From an uncultured Chloroflexota bacterium (lineage in GTDB: Bacteria > Chloroflexota > Anaerolineae > Caldilineales > Caldilineaceae): a stretch of 7,757 nucleotides of DNA. Numbering within the stretch: position 1 is the first letter of the stretch; each line of letters starts with the position of its first letter. This document shows positions 6,512 to 7,757 of this stretch, piece after piece. The notes below the pieces were generated by a model. That model was not told the DNA's origin. It searched no databases and saw only the letters and a list, made by a program, of their open reading frames with translations. The stretch is from contig CAIRNL010000129.1 in NCBI GenBank assembly GCA_903879975.1, positions 1 to 7,757 of the forward strand. Reading direction: 5' to 3'. The position numbers and the translations under genes are program-made.

Positions 6512-6817
6512 CTATGCGAATCCTCCTGATGACGCCTTGCTCACCAGGTCCTGGTATTCAGGCTTGCGCTCAATGTAACCGCGCACAAACGGACAGAGCG
6601 GAACCACTTCGAGGCCATTCTCCCGTGCATAAGTCAGGCCCGTCTTGAGCAACGCACTGCCGATGCCGCGCCCTTCCAGTTCGTCCGGCACGCCTGTGTG
6701 GGTGAAAATGATTTGGTTGCCGGCGCGGCGGTAATCCAGTTCAGCAAGATGGCCGTCCTGCTGCACTTCAAAGCGTTCCTGCTGCACATTGTGCATGACT
6801 GTGGTCGGTGAACTCAT
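6512..6817 (-). CDS. Small GNAT-family N-acetyltransferase (YjdJ/GCN5-related type)
   Basis: This 101-residue protein matches the short GNAT group (Pfam GNAT_acetyltr_2, E. coli YjdJ-like), about 90-100 residues, which keeps only the acetyl-CoA-binding core. The motif HTGVPDELEGRGIGSAL (40-56) contains the pyrophosphate-binding RGIGSA loop. The later VVPLCPFVRGYIERKPEY (71-88) carries the characteristic C75-P-F-V, Y81 and P86-E-Y. The acetyl acceptor is unknown for this group. The start is well supported: CCGGAGGAC lies just upstream of the ATG at 6817. Its nearest upstream neighbour is the divergent receiver gene 301 bp away; a GNRA hairpin follows the stop. It appears monocistronic. Confidence 0.92.
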   Translation of the reverse strand: MSSPTTVMHNVQQERFEVQQDGHLAELDYRRAGNQIIFTHTGVPDELEGRGIGSALLKTGLTYARENGLEVVPLCPFVRGYIERKPEYQDLVSKASSGGFA

Positions 6818-6860
6818 GACTTGTGTCCTCCGGTGGGATGAATTGTCGGTTGTCCGCTAA

Positions 6861-6905
6861 AGGAAAAGTGGATGGAAACCAGAATTTCGCCGTACATTCC
6901 TGGTT
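6861..6905 (+). repeat. Structured intergenic repeat, copy 2
   Basis: Bases 6861-6890 match copy 1 (3491-3520) at 25 of 30 positions, and TCCTGGTT (6898-6905) matches the right arm of copy 1. AACCAGAAT (6877-6885) pairs with ATT (6896-6898) and CTGGTT (6900-6905) around one bulged C (6899), giving nine pairs and a loop of about 10 nt. Unlike copy 1 it has no T-run. It lies 43 bp upstream of the acetyltransferase start. Confidence 0.66.
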
Positions 6906-6914
6906 GATGCCCTG

Positions 6915-6933
6915 CACGCGCCTGCCGCGCGTG
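6915..6933. other. 7-bp GC-rich hairpin or operator-like inverted repeat
   Basis: CACGCGC (6915-6921) and GCGCGTG (6927-6933) are perfect inverted arms around CTGCC. It lies 10 bp from repeat copy 2 and about 100 bp upstream of the receiver promoter. No T-run follows on either strand, so an operator or a boundary hairpin is more likely than an intrinsic terminator. Confidence 0.35.
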
Positions 6934-7036
6934 AGGGATTCATTCCAAGCAGTTTAGCACCAATCTTTCCCGTTGTGTGTAACTTTTCCCAATATCATGG
7001 GCTACGCCCGGCATTCGCTCCCTATGGGTCCTGAAG

Positions 7037-7045
7037 TGATATAAT
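7037..7045 (+). promoter_or_regulatory. Extended -10 promoter for the receiver gene
   Basis: A perfect TATAAT (7040-7045) is preceded by TGA, giving TGN-TATAAT, the extended -10 form that can work without a -35; none is visible at 16-18 bp. Transcription should start near 7052, giving a leader of about 67 nt. The 10-bp palindrome TCCCCGGGGA (7055-7064) lies just downstream of that start. Confidence 0.65.
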
Positions 7046-7069
7046 GGATACAGGTCCCCGGGGAGAGTC

Positions 7070-7153
7070 ATGCAAAATTGCTCGTGTCGATTGCTGAGCC
7101 AGAGATTAGGGCGGAACCATGTCAGACGGGGCCGTGATTTTGGTCGTCGATGA
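7070..7153 (+). CDS. Possible 27-codon upstream reading frame overlapping the receiver start
   Basis: An ATG at 7070 follows GGGGAGAG (7060-7067), a better Shine-Dalgarno match than the one before the receiver gene. It opens a frame of 27 codons, MQNCSCRLLSQRLG (1-14) followed by an Arg-rich tail, and ends in TGA at 7151-7153, 35 bases inside the receiver gene in another frame. It could be a leader peptide that controls receiver translation. The evidence is positional only; it may be fortuitous. Confidence 0.25.
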   Translation: MQNCSCRLLSQRLGRNHVRRGRDFGRR

Positions 7154-7508
7154 CAACGAGGCGGTACGTGAAGCCTTGACGGACATCCTCAACTACTGTG
7201 GCTTCCAAGTCCTTACTGCCGAAGATGGAGCCAGTGGGATTGCGCTGTTCCAAGAACAGCAACACGAAATCGATCTTGTCATCCTCGACCTGGTCATGCC
7301 GGGCTTACCAGGCCCAGAGACCCTTCGCCAGTTGCGCCAACTCGATCCAACCGGAACCGTTTTGCTCTCGTCAGGATACGACGAAGATGAGGTTATCCAG
7401 AGCCTCGACGCCGCCGGGATCAACCGCTCCAATATCTACTTCTTACAGAAACCTTTCTCGCTCAAAACCGTTGTGAGCCTCACCCGCTCACTCCTGCAGA
7501 AGGCCTGA
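7119..7508 (+). CDS. Stand-alone response-regulator receiver domain (CheY-like)
   Basis: This 129-residue protein is a single receiver domain with no output domain. The acidic pocket D11/D12 is in VVDDNE (9-14), the phosphoacceptor Asp57 is in VILDLVMPG (54-62), the switch Ser85 is in LLSSGYDE (82-89) and the invariant Lys111 is in LQKPF (109-113). All key residues are kept, so it should be phosphorylated on Asp57 by a histidine kinase or phosphotransfer protein. The LSSGYDE and LDLVMPG segments resemble the receiver domains found at the C-termini of hybrid sensor kinases. No kinase gene is within the window. The ATG at 7119 follows an AGGGCGGA ribosome-binding site. It may act by protein contact in a phosphorelay rather than on DNA. 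Confidence 0.93.
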   Translation: MSDGAVILVVDDNEAVREALTDILNYCGFQVLTAEDGASGIALFQEQQHEIDLVILDLVMPGLPGPETLRQLRQLDPTGTVLLSSGYDEDEVIQSLDAAGINRSNIYFLQKPFSLKTVVSLTRSLLQKA

Positions 7509-7711
7509 ATCGACATAAACCTGCCGCGTCGGGAACGGCTTCTCCGTGCAACTCGCCATGAGCTGTTGCCGCGGCGCAATCTGGCAGGTGCGATCCTGGG
7601 AGCGCGCAATGGCGGATGTGGCGCAAGAGAGCAGATGGCAACCCACCGAAAACGCCTGCACTGCATGGCCTCTCAATCCCATCCCCTTGGCGCGCCGATG
7701 AGGCTGCCATG

Positions 7712-7742
7712 TCAGCCAGACGTCAGACTGTTGTCTGGCTGA
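7712..7742. repeat. Perfect 10-bp inverted repeat with alternative inner hairpin
   Basis: TCAGCCAGAC (7712-7721) and GTCTGGCTGA (7733-7742) are perfect inverted arms around an 11-nt loop. The loop repeats CAGAC (7724-7728), which can pair with GTCTG (7733-7737) instead, so two mutually exclusive hairpins are possible. No T-run follows before the window ends. The stretch 7509-7711, between the receiver gene and this repeat, has no reading frame I can support. Confidence 0.55.
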
Positions 7743-7757
7743 AAGTAAGATACTCTA

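Larger units (their letters stand above)
6818..7118. other. Divergent intergenic region: repeat copy 2, GC hairpin and receiver promoter
   Basis: This 301-bp gap separates the divergent acetyltransferase and receiver genes. It holds the acetyltransferase ribosome-binding site, the second copy of the structured repeat (6861-6905), a 7-bp GC hairpin (6915-6933), the receiver promoter (7037-7045) and a possible 27-codon frame (7070-7153). I see no clear promoter hexamers for the acetyltransferase. Confidence 0.6.

Noticed and set aside
7436..7710. Overlapping minus-strand frames of 64-76 codons after the receiver gene
   Set aside because: They overlap each other and the receiver end, are Arg/Cys/Pro-rich and have no recognisable motif; a gene reading in from beyond the window cannot be judged.

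Overview
The window is GC-rich bacterial chromosome, dense in ordinary housekeeping and catabolic genes. The mix (a ClpS adaptor, a bacterial SUI1/eIF1-like YciH protein, a hormone-sensitive-lipase-type esterase, an AEC carrier, a crotonase and a DHRS4-like SDR) would suit a free-living heterotroph. Chloroflexota is my best guess at phylum, but it is only a guess because there is no rRNA or other marker gene. I see no CRISPR array, transposase, phage gene, tRNA or rRNA.

Layout. At 1-244 lies a promoter and a long leader for clpS. clpS (245-586, +) overlaps by four bases (ATGA) a gene for a small sulfite-oxidase-fold protein (583-1080, +) that lacks the usual molybdenum-binding cysteine. Convergent to these, on the minus strand, an alpha/beta-hydrolase gene (2559-1537) is followed by yciH (1490-1161). 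The hydrolase has a promoter placed so that its mRNA should be leaderless. Divergent from it is a xylose-isomerase-like TIM-barrel gene (2615-3490, +), whose stop codon is followed at once by a compound hairpin terminator. A minus-strand block comes next: a crotonase of the PaaG-like isomerase type (6238-5450), an NADPH-type SDR (5384-4599) and an AEC-family carrier (4488-3580). These could work together in import or export and oxidation of an organic acid or its CoA ester. A small GNAT acetyltransferase (6817-6512, -) and a stand-alone response-regulator receiver (7119-7508, +) with an extended -10 promoter follow. The last 249 bases hold no convincing gene but end in a perfect 10-bp inverted repeat.

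The least ordinary features are a small structured intergenic repeat present in two diverged copies (3491-3571 and 6861-6905), the clpS/cysteine-less Moco-fold overlap, altered ClpS pocket residues, the apparent leaderless start of the esterase, and a 27-codon reading frame overlapping the receiver start. I did not find a complete new multi-gene system.
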